NCBI RefSeq assembly: GCF_004193775.1
Contig: NC_041003.1
Coordinates: 25,236,398 to 25,300,397, forward strand
Length of the DNA stretch: 64,000 nucleotides
Reading direction: 5' to 3'
From: Glycine soja
Lineage: Eukaryota; Streptophyta; Magnoliopsida; Fabales; Fabaceae
Both the position numbers and the translations under genes were made by a program. Below, one piece after another: positions 1 through 10,942 of the stretch. The notes beneath the pieces are model-generated. The model was not told where the DNA came from. It saw only the letters and a program-made list of their open reading frames with translations, and made no database searches. How positions within the stretch are numbered: position 1 is the stretch's first letter; each line of letters opens with the position of its first letter.

Positions 1-1619
1 TTTGGGTAGACTTCTTTCTTACTTGATTTTCGTGGGTATTGGGTTTTGGGAGATATGATGGGTAGTTTTGCTAGGTTTCTGCTTCATGATAGTTATTTGT
101 GAAGAGATTTGTTGAAAGCATGTTGAACTTGCCATGTTTGGACGATTTAAGCTTAGCCATTCAGTTTTAGGATTTTTATGATGATGCTTGTGATGTTTAT
201 GTGCTGAAATTGCTTATGGAAAACTGTTAGAGATGAAGGGTAGAGTTAACCTAGGGTTAGAAAGTGAGAATATGGTGTTATGAGTGGAAAAAGAGTGAGG
301 TTTTGAGAGTTGGAAGGCCAAATCTGGATTTAGTGGTATTTGGAGGTTAAAGTGAGTTAATCCTAGCTTGAAATGTCATTTAGGACTTATGAGAAAGTTT
401 GGGCTGTGCAAGAGAGAGAAACAAATGACCAAAGTGAAGGCAAGAGCCATTTCTAGGGCAAAATTGGGTGTTGAGGAGTCAAATTTTCATTTGGTGGAAT
501 TTTAGGCGTAAAACCAGTTTGAGCAAGTTTAGATTAAGGTTATAGACTTGTGTGAGGTGAGAGTTTGCTCCAAATTTACTCTATTTTCATTTTCACTTCT
601 CAAACCTTGAAAATCCACTAAATAGAGGGGTTTTAGATACCTAGATTTTGAGTTGCTTTGGTCTGAAGCTTGTCCTTGGTTTAGACATGATTGATACATG
701 ATTTAGGAATTGTAGGATTCAATTTGGGCAAAATTGGATGAAGGCAAGAGTGATTTTCGAAATCTGCACTTTATGCAGAATTTTGTTGTTGAAATGTGCA
801 GCAGAATTTTGTATAAGTGCAGAAAAATGCTTGTGTATGGCTGGTTGTGAAAAGGGTAGTACATATGGGGTTCTGGATATTTGCTAGCAGATCCCAACGG
901 TCAAAATGTAGACTTATGTACTATGGACTTCCAGTAAAATTTTCAAGTCGATCCAACGGTGAACGAATTGGAAAGAAGGAAATGTTACTGGGGTCTTTAA
1001 GTGAGAAAAAGCTGTGATTTTTGGTTTGAGTTTTGGGCAGAGTTTTCTGCCTTTGCCCTGTTTTGCTTGGTTTTTTCAGTTTGTGATGATTGGATGTTGA
1101 ATTTCTTGGATGTTGTGGAAGCTTGGGAGGATTGATGGGGACCCTGCGTTGAGAGGAACAAGGATAAGGGCTACGTGGGAGTACGTGAGCTCAGTTGGAG
1201 GTGGGCAACAAGGGATGGTGGGTTTATACGTGATTTGTGGATGTGGAGAATTGTCTTGCACCATCGCCCGACCGCCACCTAGTACCACATGTGATGGGTA
1301 CCCCATAATCCTCCAAGCTTGAAATGAGGAAGTGTGGAAGGGTGAGACTTCCTTCTTTTATTGTTGACCACAGAGTGGTACCTGGAGGTATGTCGCGGGG
1401 GTCAAGAGACCTTGGGGACGTCAGGTGGGGTGCTATTGCCCAAAACCAAGCTTGACCAATCCCGACCCAACCCGGGCATAGTCAGTCAGTGAGAACCTGT
1501 GATGTACCTATGCAGGTGAGCTCCTGGCAGTCAACAGATAAAAGGAACAAAGACCACAAAGCAAGGAGGCTTGTGTGGTGGCTGGCCAGCTGTGAACTTT
1601 GATTGATATATGGGATATG
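1..1619. other. Unassigned non-coding, repeat-like DNA
   Basis: I see no supported gene here. The small open frames lack recognisable motifs and overlap on both strands. The stretch around 1440-1600 reads like part of a dispersed plant repeat, but I cannot place it in a family or find its ends. Confidence 0.4.
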
Positions 1620-2035
1620 GCCTCTGGTAATCGATTACCAAGGGTGGGTAATCGATTACAAGGCTTAAAAATGAAGACAGGAGACTAAGATGGTCTCTGG
1701 TAATCGATTACCAAGGGAGTGTAATCGATTACCAGGCTTGAAAACGAGGTCAGGAAGCTAGGAGGGCTTCTGGTAATCGATTACTAAGGGGGTGTAATCA
1801 ATTACCAGGCTTAGAAATGAAGGCAGCAGGTTGTGGAGGCCTCTGGTAATCGATTTCCAGGCTGTGTAATCGATTACACAGAGGAACATGCCACTGGTAA
1901 TCGATTACCAGTTATATGTAATCAATTACACATTGCATTTTTGCAGGTTTCATGTCCTGAAGCTGTATAATTCGAGTTTGGCCTCTGGTAATCGATTACC
2001 AAGGTTGTGTAATTGATTACCAGAGATGAAAAGCC
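1620..2035. repeat. Cluster of six paired TAATCGATTA palindromes
   Basis: Twelve sites matching or nearly matching TAATCGATTA occur as six pairs. Their starts are 1628/1649, 1701/1722, 1774/1795, 1847/1867, 1898/1919 and 1989/2010, so five pairs are exactly 21 bp apart and one is 20. The best sites extend to the perfect 16-bp palindrome TGGTAATCGATTACCA. The first four pairs recur every 73 bp, which shows tandem duplication of a 73-bp unit; the last two pairs are irregular. The cluster lies just upstream of the ORF at 2147. The same pairs sit upstream of TATA boxes in the solo LTRs of this window, so a promoter role is an inference. Confidence 0.85.
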
Positions 2036-2120
2036 TAAAGATACCCCTTTTACTTTCATGTAGTGGTTATGAGACGCATTGTGTTGCGGCGAAGTTAGAT
2101 TTTTGTGAAAGAGTCTACCC

Positions 2121-2140
2121 CTTTCTTTTCTTTCTTGTAG
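2121..2140 (+). other. Possible 3' splice site
   Basis: A pyrimidine-rich run ends in TTGTAG six bases before the ATG at 2147. It fits a plant splice acceptor and would make the following ORF a terminal exon. No matching donor was identified. Confidence 0.3.
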
Positions 2141-2146
2141 ATCGTG

Positions 2147-2578
2147 ATGGCGGCGCAGCTAATCCATGATCGAGTCGAGATGGAGTGCCTAGAGGGAGCT
2201 TGGGAGACCCTCGAAGGCAACACGAGGTGCCGATTTCGGGGCACGATTCGATTTACGGCTACTTCATTGGTGCATCCAGCTGAACCCGCGCACACGCTTC
2301 AGCGTACTGTGGAGTGGATACTACCCACGCCTACACCATACCGTCTAGTAGAGCCAGTCCAAGTGATTGAGGTAACGTCATCCGAGGAAGACCCTGAGGA
2401 GGATCTCGAGGAGCTACCTCCTGAGCCTGCTGTGGATGCTCTTGACTTTCTAGAGGGTGATGAGGACCCACTCCCTGAGGTGGATTCTCCCGAGGATGTC
2501 ATGTCGGCATCTGAGGCAGACTCTACGGAGGATAGTGGCCCTGGAGAGATGGCGATCAGTGGAGGCTCTTCATCATAG
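2147..2578 (+). CDS. Unrecognised acidic protein, about 143 residues
   Basis: I do not recognise this product. The first true ATG is at 2147; a GTG codon lies directly upstream in frame. Residues 1 to about 65 are mixed, with several Arg residues. From about residue 75 the chain is dominated by Glu, Asp, Pro and Ser, ending in a Ser-rich tail before TAG. There is no signal peptide, membrane segment or cysteine cluster. The frame is intact, unlike nearly every other ORF here, and its base composition is more GC-rich than its surroundings. It follows a palindrome cluster and a possible splice acceptor. It may be an accessory ORF or last exon of a mobile element, or a host-derived fragment. Expression is unknown. 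Confidence 0.45.
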   Translation: MAAQLIHDRVEMECLEGAWETLEGNTRCRFRGTIRFTATSLVHPAEPAHTLQRTVEWILPTPTPYRLVEPVQVIEVTSSEEDPEEDLEELPPEPAVDALDFLEGDEDPLPEVDSPEDVMSASEADSTEDSGPGEMAISGGSSS

Positions 2579-3885
2579 TAGACAGTTCTATGGACTAGTT
2601 TTATATACTTTTTGAGGGTGGGTGTATCTAGGACTGACTGTTAGGTTTACTCCTTTGTTTTTGTACGGGTAGACCTATTGTATAGGAATTTGATGATTGT
2701 ATACATGTGGCTGAGGCTACTATAGTGGATACTTTTGCTCGGGATGACACTATGTATTTTGTAAAACTCCCATATTTTTGACAACTTTAAATGATGAACG
2801 TATTTATGTTTAATCTTGTTATTTGAAAAGAAAGCATTAGCAAACTTCATTTGCAAAAGAGTTTACCAACCGTATTTTGTTTTATTATCTTCACGTGACG
2901 ACCTAAAGTAATGGCTGGTATACTCTGCCTTTTGAAACAGCAAAATAGTTTAGACATTACGAGCGGTAAGAAAGAAATGACTCCGAATAGAGTTGTGAAT
3001 AGGCCATTCAGGACTCTATAGTGAGGATTTTCCTTCTGAACCTAATTATTGTGAAAAGAGAAAGAAATGAAAAGAAAAAGAAGAAAAAAATTTACCATGG
3101 TTTCTGTTATTTAAATCATTACTATTAAACCAGTCATTATTTTGGGGACACCACAGTTTGGCCAGCGGTTCAGGGATAAAGGAGATGTCCCACATTATTT
3201 CCATGACACACATGCAACAATGATGATTAGGAAATTTTATGCAAAACTGGTCATGCATGCACCCATGTGGACATTCAAGATTAAGTTTTTATGGTCATGT
3301 GACACTAGGGTTCAAGATTCATTTTCCCTATTTAAGTCAACCCAGTGTTTCCAAAACATGTTCTTTTATCAATTAATGCATTCATCTGAGTCCATTTTGG
3401 GCGTTCGGGAAAATTTTCACAGCATTCACCCTTCAGGTGTATACACACATTTTTTTTCAAAAACTGGTTATGATCAGTGAATTTTTTTTTAAAAAAAGAA
3501 AAGCTGGAAGTTATCTCTTTTCAAAAGCATGTTGGCTTTTCAGCCAGACAACTTATTTTCTCTCCCTTTTTTTTTGTTTCCCTTTTTCTTATTTTTAATT
3601 TATCATTTGTTTATTTCCTTTTTTGTTCTTTTTCTCTCTGAAAAGGTCGTGCGGACGAGGGCGCACACTATCTACTTACGTTTAACCACAAGGTAAACGA
3701 AAAAAAAAACTCACGAAATGGTAAGTCGCAAACAAACGGTGACAGTAACTGAAAAGAAGAAAAAGGGAGCCATAACGCCAAATTTTAACAGAAACAAAGA
3801 CAGTAACTGAAAACAGTAATGTTAGTAACAACATAGACAATAACAGAAGATAGTAATGTTAGTAACAAAAGTACGGTGACCTTGG
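2579..3885. other. Non-coding interval between convergent ORFs
   Basis: AT-rich DNA with long T and A runs separates the plus-strand acidic ORF from the minus-strand pseudogene. A 112-codon plus-strand frame at 3142-3480 has no recognisable motif and I do not accept it as a gene. No LTR ends or tandem repeats were identified. Confidence 0.4.
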
Positions 3886-5136
3886 TCACGTGGCTCCGCT
3901 CCCTCCCAAGAAACCGAGCAGGTCAATCATCTCTTCATCCATATGGGATTCATCTGCCTCACCGAGGGATCCTGCAGGCTCTTCCCCTGCCTGGGCCTCA
4001 GGCCAGTCTCCAGGCCATGCGACCTCAGCCCCAAACTGCTCCGGAGTAGGGCATGCAAAAGGAGCGGAACCCTGCCCCTGCTGACTGAGGCTGAACCGGT
4101 AGAGACACTCATGTATCTGCACCTGCCCACGGTGGTTGGCCGCCTACTGGCAAACCAAATTTTGTAGATAACGCTCCATGCCTAGTGACCCAGCGGGATC
4201 GGCCTGCCGAGGTGGTGGTGGTGCGTCTGCGGCCTGATGTGCATCACCCTGCGCCTGCCTAGGCGTGCAGTACTTCTCGATGAAGGCCCGGGTGATCGGC
4301 GGTCAGATTACTTTACTGGGGGTGACGGGAACTCCGAAGGATTGGCAGAGGCCCGTGATCAGCGCCGGAAACCTCAGGGCCCTGTTGGACTTATCCGGGT
4401 CCAGAGAGTGCCTGGTGGGTGCCATACCTGTAAACAAATAGATGGCGTTAGCAATCACCTGGGCTACGTGGACGCTCATTCGTGTCAGGATGGCATACAC
4501 CAACTAGCACTTAGGTAGATGGAGATCGGAGTTATGATCACTAGGCAAGACATTGCTGAGCAGCAGTGTCATCCATGTCTGGGTCAAAGTGGTCATGCTG
4601 GTGCGCATGATCCACACCCGCCTCCCTGCAGCGGTCCGGGCGAAATCCTACCCTGGTGTGCATAACAGCTGGGCAATGGCTTCCTCGTCGAACCCGTCGG
4701 CCCTGTTCCTCCTCTGGCTGAACTCACACTGCTGGCCTTCCTCCAAAACTAGCGGTTCACCCAGGAACTGGCTAAGGGCATTTGCGTCAAAGGGAATCCA
4801 CTGACCCCTCACCCACGAGCACATGTCTCGCACTCCCTACTCTGTGGGCTAAGCATTAGCATAGAACTCTAGGACTATCTCAGGGTCAAACTTGGCCATG
4901 GGAGTCACCAGCAGCGTCCAACGTCTGCGAGCTATCTCCTCCTGAAAGTCCGTATACTCATCCTCCCTGAGCTGGACACGCCTCTCTCTGTGGAACGACC
5001 ATCCTCTGATGGCCTCGAAGCGCTGCTAGTGCTCGGTGCTCCGGAAATGATGACTATCAAACTCAGGGGCGGCACTGGACCCTTCTGTTGTGGCGTCTCT
5101 TCTAGACCTCTTCGTGGAGAGTTTCTTCGGAGCCAT
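3886..5136 (-). pseudogene. Dead 'putative plant transposon protein' gene (Transposase_32-like)
   Basis: On the minus strand an ATG at 5136 opens a frame of 417 codons closing with TGA at 3886. The order of a basic N-terminus, a central helical block and a Pro/Glu/Gly-rich acidic C-terminus fits the legume proteins described as plant transposon protein domain. The biochemical role of that family is unknown. The single frame holds seven stops: TAG at 5026-5028, 4849-4851, 4837-4839, 4648-4650, 4504-4506 and 4144-4146, and TGA at 4303-4305. Pieces on both sides of each stop stay in phase, so there is no net frameshift. Loss by point mutation alone, mostly of the C-to-T kind, is inferred. No terminal repeats were found around it. 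Confidence 0.7.
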
Positions 5137-5401
5137 TTCCTGCAAAAACGTTTAGAAAGTTAGTTCATGAAAAACTTAATCAAAACGAAAGCCAGGTCAA
5201 GCCAAACAGCGTACCCTTTTTTCAACAAAGCATGAACATCCATATGAATTTGAAAGGAATGCTTACACATTAATGTGCAGGTTCTCCTAGGATATTCATA
5301 CATTTATACCTATCTTTCCCTCGATGAACGACACCCTACAAGATGCACCTACTTTTTTTTGGCAAATAAATTCCTTGCGCTACATGTCAAACTATCCATA
5401 C

Positions 5402-7094
5402 ATATTTGTTGGATCGAGTGGCCTCAGAATAATTAAGAAGGGGGGGCTTGAATTAATTATTACTAGACCTTTACTAATTAAAAATTTACCCTTCTTAGGC
5501 TTTTACTATATTGTTAAGAAAATAAATAGTAGAAAAGAAACTTAACCAAAAGTAAAAGTGGGAATTAAAATGCACCGCGGAAAGTAAAAGAGTAGGAAAG
5601 AAGGAGACAAACACAAGAGTTTTTATACTGGTTCGGCAACAACCCGTGCCTACATCCAGTCCCCAAGCGACCTGCGGTCCTTGAGATTTCTTTCAACCTT
5701 GTAAAAATCCTTTTACAAGCAAAGATCCACAAGGGATGTACCCTCCCTTGTTCTCTTTGAACCTAGTGGATGTACCCTCCACTAGAACTGATCCACAAGA
5801 GATGTACCCTCTCTTGTTCTTAGTCAACAACCCAAGTAGATGTACCCTCTACTTGTACCACAAAGGATGTACCCTCCAATGTGTTAAGACAAAGATCTCA
5901 GGCGGTTAAACCTTTGATACTTTGTGAATGGAGATACAAAAGAATTCTCAGGCGGTTAGTCCTTTGAACACTTTTGTATAAGGGAATGGGAAGAATCAAA
6001 AAGAATTCTCAGACTGTGTCATTTTGAATTCTTTGACAAGGGAGAAGGGAGACACAAAAGAATTCAGGCGGTTAGTCCTTCGTTCTTTTGGAAAAGGGAG
6101 AAGAGAGACACAAAAAGAATTCAGGTGGTTAGTCCTTGGCGAATTCTTTTTGGCAAAGGGAGAAGAGATGAAAAGAATGAATAGCACAAGTTTTCATGGT
6201 TTAGAAAACAAGAAAACTTTGGAAAGCTTTTGGCACAAAGAAGAAGAAGAAGTTCAAAGAGATTCAGAGCTTGTAAAGGATTGTATAAGATTGATTGGAA
6301 AAGTGTATTGAAAAGCAAATCAAAGCCTTGCTTTTATAGACTCTTCATGTTTGGCCAAGAGGACCATTTAGAAGAGTTATAACTTTTAGAAAAACTTAAA
6401 ACCAATTTGAAAAAGTCAAAAAAACCATTTGAAGAGTTACATCTTCTGATTTATTCAGAAACAATCACTGGTAATCGATTACAAATCAGTGTAATCGATT
6501 ACACAAAGCTTTTATGTGAAAGGATGTGACTCTTCACATTTGTATTTGAATTTCAACGTTCAAAGGCACTGGTAATCGATTACCAAAACATTGTAATCGA
6601 TTACAACTTTTTGAAATCAATTGGAACGTTGTAAATTCATTTGAAAACTTTTTCAAACCCATTTTGGTACTGGTAATCGATTACAACAATCTGGTAATCG
6701 ATTACCAGAGAGTAAAAACTCTTTGGTAAACATGTTTAGAGAAAAATCCATGTGCTACTCAATTTTTGAGAAAACCTTTTCATACTTATCTTGGTTAAGC
6801 CTTCTCTTGATTCTTGAATCTTGAGTCTTGAATCTTGATCTCTTGAATCTTGATTCTTGAAATCTTGATCTCTTGATTCTTGATTCTTGAAATCTTGAAT
6901 CTTGATTCTTGATTCTTGAAATCAACTTTCCTCTTGAATCTTGAAGTGTTCTTGATTCTATCTTGAATATCTTGAACTCATTCTTTGATTGATCTTTGAG
7001 CTTTTTGTCATCACCTTTGTCATCATCTTTTGTTATCATCAAAACATCTTTGAATCACTCTTGATTCATCATGAAGCTTTGCTTCTACAATATT
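5402..7094 (-). mobile_element. Solo LTR 'A' of the TGTTG...CAACA family, TSD ATATT
   Basis: The LTR spans 5407-7089, about 1.68 kb. It begins TGTTGGATC on the plus strand and ends GCTTCTACA, with ATATT immediately on both sides (5402-5406 and 7090-7094). No internal region follows, so it is a solo LTR left by LTR-LTR recombination. Its transcriptional sense is minus, judged from the TATA box. It carries three palindrome pairs and a low-complexity run of TTGAATC/TTGATTC words (about 6796-6960). Family mates are at 24132-27425, 25653-27309 and 31973-33600. Confidence 0.9.
6331..6704 (-). promoter_or_regulatory. U3 promoter of solo LTR A: palindrome pairs plus TATA
   Basis: On the minus strand TCTATAAAAG (6331-6340) is a good TATA box. 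Upstream of it lie three palindrome pairs starting at 6472/6492, 6573/6594 and 6674/6695, spaced 20, 21 and 21 bp. The arrangement is conserved in the three other LTR copies. Promoter activity is inferred. Confidence 0.6.
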
Positions 7095-8735
7095 TTCCAA
7101 GGCTTTAGCTACCCACCTACCCCATTCTTTTTGCTATATGTTCAGGTTTCATTCACATACATGTTCATACATTTGAGAGGCAACTTCATGTTATATATTC
7201 GCACATGTTTACACTCATTTGAAAACAATTTCATGTCGCACCTTCATTGGAAATGCAATTTTTGTACTACTCATTCACATTCTTGAAAGGCAATTTTATA
7301 TCATATGTTCCTACTTTGAGAAGCATTTTCATGCCATTTTCAACATATATGCACATTTGCAAAGCATTTAGCTACCTATTCAACATACACATGTACATGG
7401 TGAACAACATTTTCAACTATCTAGGTACAAGGAAAACATGGTGCAGCCCAAACCAAGTACTGGCCTTAAGGGGAAACCTCACCAACATGTTCTCACTTTC
7501 ATGCCTTCTTGTATTTCAACAAACAAGGGCTTGGGCCCCCAAGGCCTAAGTCACATTTTGGCATTTATCCTAATGCTCACAAGCTGTCCGCATCTAAAAA
7601 TGGTAATCATACATACACAAATCCAATCTAAAAGCCATATTTACAAACTTAGGAAAAAATACCATTGAGGCATTTCACCGAGCACTTGGTGGGCGCACTT
7701 TTGGGTACCAACAACAAGGGAATGGGGGCAATGTGGCTTGCTCCATCATTTTAGAACACAACCTAGGCCTAAGGCCAACCCCTACAACCCCTCAATTCAA
7801 AGAAACAAAGCATAAACTTGCCCCAAATTGTCTCACGGAATTGGTCAAATTATGTACCATTCAAAGCATAAAAGGCATCAATGGAAAGCTAGAAACCAAA
7901 GGATAGTGCACTTACTTGTATGGAGTGACCAAAGACACTAAAAATGGAAGCAAAAGAGCAAAAATGGTGGCCTAGGAACAAAAATCTGCAAAACCCGTGG
8001 GTGCTGCGTTTTTTGAATAAGGGAGGGGATTTTTGGGTGGAGAGAAACTCCTTCTCCCCTCGTTTTTATGTTTCCAGGTGCAGGGGTGCTCGCCCAGGCG
8101 AGCTAACCCTGTATTATTATTATTTTTTTGTGAAAACACAGGTATGCGCTCTCTATGGGTTGGCGTTCGCTTACTCGAACCCCCTTAGGGTAGATTAGGC
8201 ATCCGACCATTACCTTAAAGACACAACAGTAATAATAATTGGAAATTTAAAGGATACTAAGCTGCCTCCCAGCTGCGCTTCCCGCTTGTCCGAAGCTGGG
8301 CATGGGACGATGATCCATCGATCATGGGCATAGCCTCTACTCGTGTCCATCCTCGATTTGTCTCTGTCCTTGGATTTGGCCCGGTATTTGATCATCGCCT
8401 AAGACGATTCTGCTCTTGTCATAAGATAACAAGTATGCATGTGTATGCGTATGCATGAGTGTTTTCAAATGCAATAATCTTTTTAGTGAAAGTTGGTCGG
8501 GTTCAGTTTCAATTAAGCGCTTGGGGCATCCCATGGACTGAGCGAAAAGGCTCAGGTTATCAAATATTGCACATATTTTAAAGCACAAAGTGAGGACCGG
8601 AACCTCAATCCCACGTTCTTTTCTTTTAAAAGACTACAATGAGAAAATTACAGAGGACAAGAATCCTTGGGGGAAACCAAGAAGAACATAAAAAAATAAA
8701 AGAACATGCAGCGACTTCCTCAATTGCCCCAGATC
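7095..8735. other. Non-coding DNA with an LTR-like promoter remnant
   Basis: There is no supported gene. At 8088-8104 the word GCTCGCCCAGGCGAGCT lies upstream, on the minus strand, of a TATA-like CATAAAAACG at 8061-8070. This is the U3 layout seen in the gypsy LTRs of this window, so about 7.1-8.2 kb may be a degraded LTR, but I could not find both ends. The part 8200-8735 is probably 3' untranslated sequence of the gypsy element whose pol ends at 8736. No TGTCATACC-type LTR start was found here, so the 3' LTR seems lost. Confidence 0.4.
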
Positions 8736-10790
8736 CTAAGCGTAGTATTGCTTGACAACATCGGAGTTCACGGGTGAAGGTAGCTCCTCGCCATCCATGT
8801 TGGTGAGCATCAGGGCCCCTCCGGAGAAAGCCTTTTTCACAATGAAAGGCCCTTCATAGTTCGAGGCCCACTTTCCTCTGTTGTCTTTTAGAGCTTGGGA
8901 GACTTTCTTTAGCACCAGGTCCCTTTCGCTAAACCTACGCGTGCGTACCTTCTTGTCAAAAGCGTTCTTCACTCGTTTCTAATATAAACGCCCGTGACTC
9001 ATGGCGGCCAAATGCTTGCCTTTTATGAGATTAAGCTGATCAAAACGTGCTTGGGCCCACTCCGATTCCTTTAATCTGGATTCCACCAAGATTCTTAATG
9101 ACGGGACTTCCACCTCAAACGGTAGCACAGCCTCCATTCCATATACCAATGAGAACGGTGTTGCCTTGGTCAATGTTCGCACTGAGGCTTGGTAACCATG
9201 TAATGCAAATGAGAGCATCTTGTGCCAATCTTTGTATGACACGGTCATCTTCTGGATAATCTTCTTGATATTCTTATTGGCTGCCTCCACGGCTCCGTTC
9301 ATTTTTGGTCGATAGGGTGTGGAATTGTGATATTGGATCTTAAACTCCTCGCACATTTCCCCCATCATCTTGTTATTCAAGTTGGTGCCATTGTTCGTGA
9401 TAATCTTCCTCGGCAAACCATACCGGTAGATGATCTCCCTTTTAATGAACCTGACCACCACACTCCTGGTGACGCTAGCGTACGACGCGGCTTCGACCCA
9501 CTTAGTGAAGTAATCGATCGCCACTAGGATGAAACGATGTCCATTCGCAGCTTTGGGCTCTATGGCCCCAATCACATCTATTCCCCACATGGAAAACGGC
9601 CATGGGGCGGCCAAGACATTCAGAGGCAAGCGCAAAGCGTTGACATTGTCTACAAATGTCTTGCATTTGTGACATTTCCTCACATGGAGACAGCAATCGC
9701 TCTCCATGGTGAGCCAATAGTAACCTGCCCTTAAGATCTTTCTTGCCATGGCGTGCCCATTAGCGTGTGTACCAAATGAGCCCTTATGGACCTCCCCCAG
9801 CATGTATTCAGCTTCCTTAGCGTTCACGCAGCGTAGCAGAACCATGTCATGGTTTCTCTTGTATAGTATGCTTCCGCTCATGAAGAAGCCGGCCGCCAAT
9901 CTCCTCAATGTCCTTTTGTCATTGTCGGAAGCCTCAGGTGGGTACTCTTTGCTTTCAACATATCGCTTGATATCAAAATACCAAGGCTTACCGTCCTGTT
10001 CCTCTTCCACCAGACAACAATGTGCGGGTCTGCCACGACACCTGAACTCAATGTACGGTAGGTCCCCGTGCGGTGTTAGCTGGAACATGGACGCTAAAGT
10101 GGCAAGCGCATCGGCCATTTGATTTTCCTCTTGGGGAATGTGATGGAAGGAGATCTCATCAAAGAAACCAGCCAATTCCTTGATATAGGCCTAGTAGGGT
10201 ATCAGCTTCAGGTCTCTAGTTTCCCATTCCCCTCTCAGCTAGTGAATCACCAGCGCCGAGTCTCTGTACACCTTGAGTAGCTTGACACTGAAGTCAATTG
10301 CTGCCTGGATGGCCAGGGCGCATGCTTCATATTCAGCCATGTTGTTGGTGCAGTCGAACCCCAGCCTGGCTGTGAAAGGTATACATTGATTGTCCGGAGA
10401 GACCAATGCTTCCCTAACGCCATGGCCTAGAACGTTTGACGCTCCATCAAACCACACGATTCATTTGTCCCGGTCCTCGTCTAGCTTTTCCTCAAACAAG
10501 GCCATGATGTCCTCATCCGAGAACTCGGGATGCATAGGTTGATAGTCGTTGAGAGGCTGCTGAGCCAAATAATCCGCCAAAACACTTCCCTTTATCGCCT
10601 TTTGGGTGACATAGACTATATCGAACTCAGATAACAAAACCTACCATCGGGCAATTCGCCCCGTTAGAGCAAGCTTCTCAAAGATGTACTTGATCGGGTC
10701 CATCTTGGATATCAGCCAGGTGGTATGGCTCAACATGTATTGTCTAAGACGGTGGGACGCTCAGTCTAAAGCACAACACGTTCTTTCCAG
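8736..10790 (-). pseudogene. pol C-terminal half: RNase H and integrase, inactivated
   Basis: One minus-strand frame runs from about 10790 to TGA/TAG-type termination at 8736, broken by stops at 10641-10643, 10461-10463, 10239-10241, 10191-10193 and 8979-8981. It starts with the RT connection region. RNase H follows: FDGAS, AEYEA and YRDS carry its acidic residues, and the last Asp lies in MADALA. Integrase follows in the piece 10175-8979 with a His-His-Cys-Cys finger (about residues 130, 137, 168, 171) and the core Asp at 200 and Glu at 297. At 261, where integrases carry the second catalytic Asp, there is Asn. The C-terminal piece 8972-8736 reads as the usual post-core domain. The stops look like CAG-to-TAG and TGG-to-TGA changes. 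It is dead as enzyme. Confidence 0.85.
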
Positions 10791-10799
10791 CAGGGAGTA

Positions 10800-10905
10800 G
10801 TTCATTTCACAACCCTTTGTTCCACGATATGATGCACCGAGAAATCAAGGTCTATGTGGACGACATGATCGCCAAGTCTAAAACCGAGGAGGGGCACCTT
10901 GTCAA
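10800..10905 (+). pseudogene. Short reverse-transcriptase fragment in inverted orientation
   Basis: On the plus strand, opposite to the surrounding pol, about 35 codons read as the RT active-site segment: FHDMMHREIKVYVDDMIAKS contains the YVDD box. The flanking minus-strand domains (protease at higher coordinates, RNase H at lower) are exactly those that normally border RT. The fragment therefore sits at the RT position but is flipped, and the rest of the domain is gone. The edges are approximate. Confidence 0.75.
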
Positions 10906-10942
10906 CGTGGGCCCAACCGTAGAGTTTAAAAGCCACAAAGGG

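Noticed and set aside
3142..3480. 112-codon plus-strand frame
   Set aside because: No motif, AT-rich, and no support from context.
6796..6960. A separate satellite in LTR A
   Set aside because: The TTGAATC/TTGATTC words occur at the same place in LTRs B, C and D and vary in number, so they are part of the LTR.
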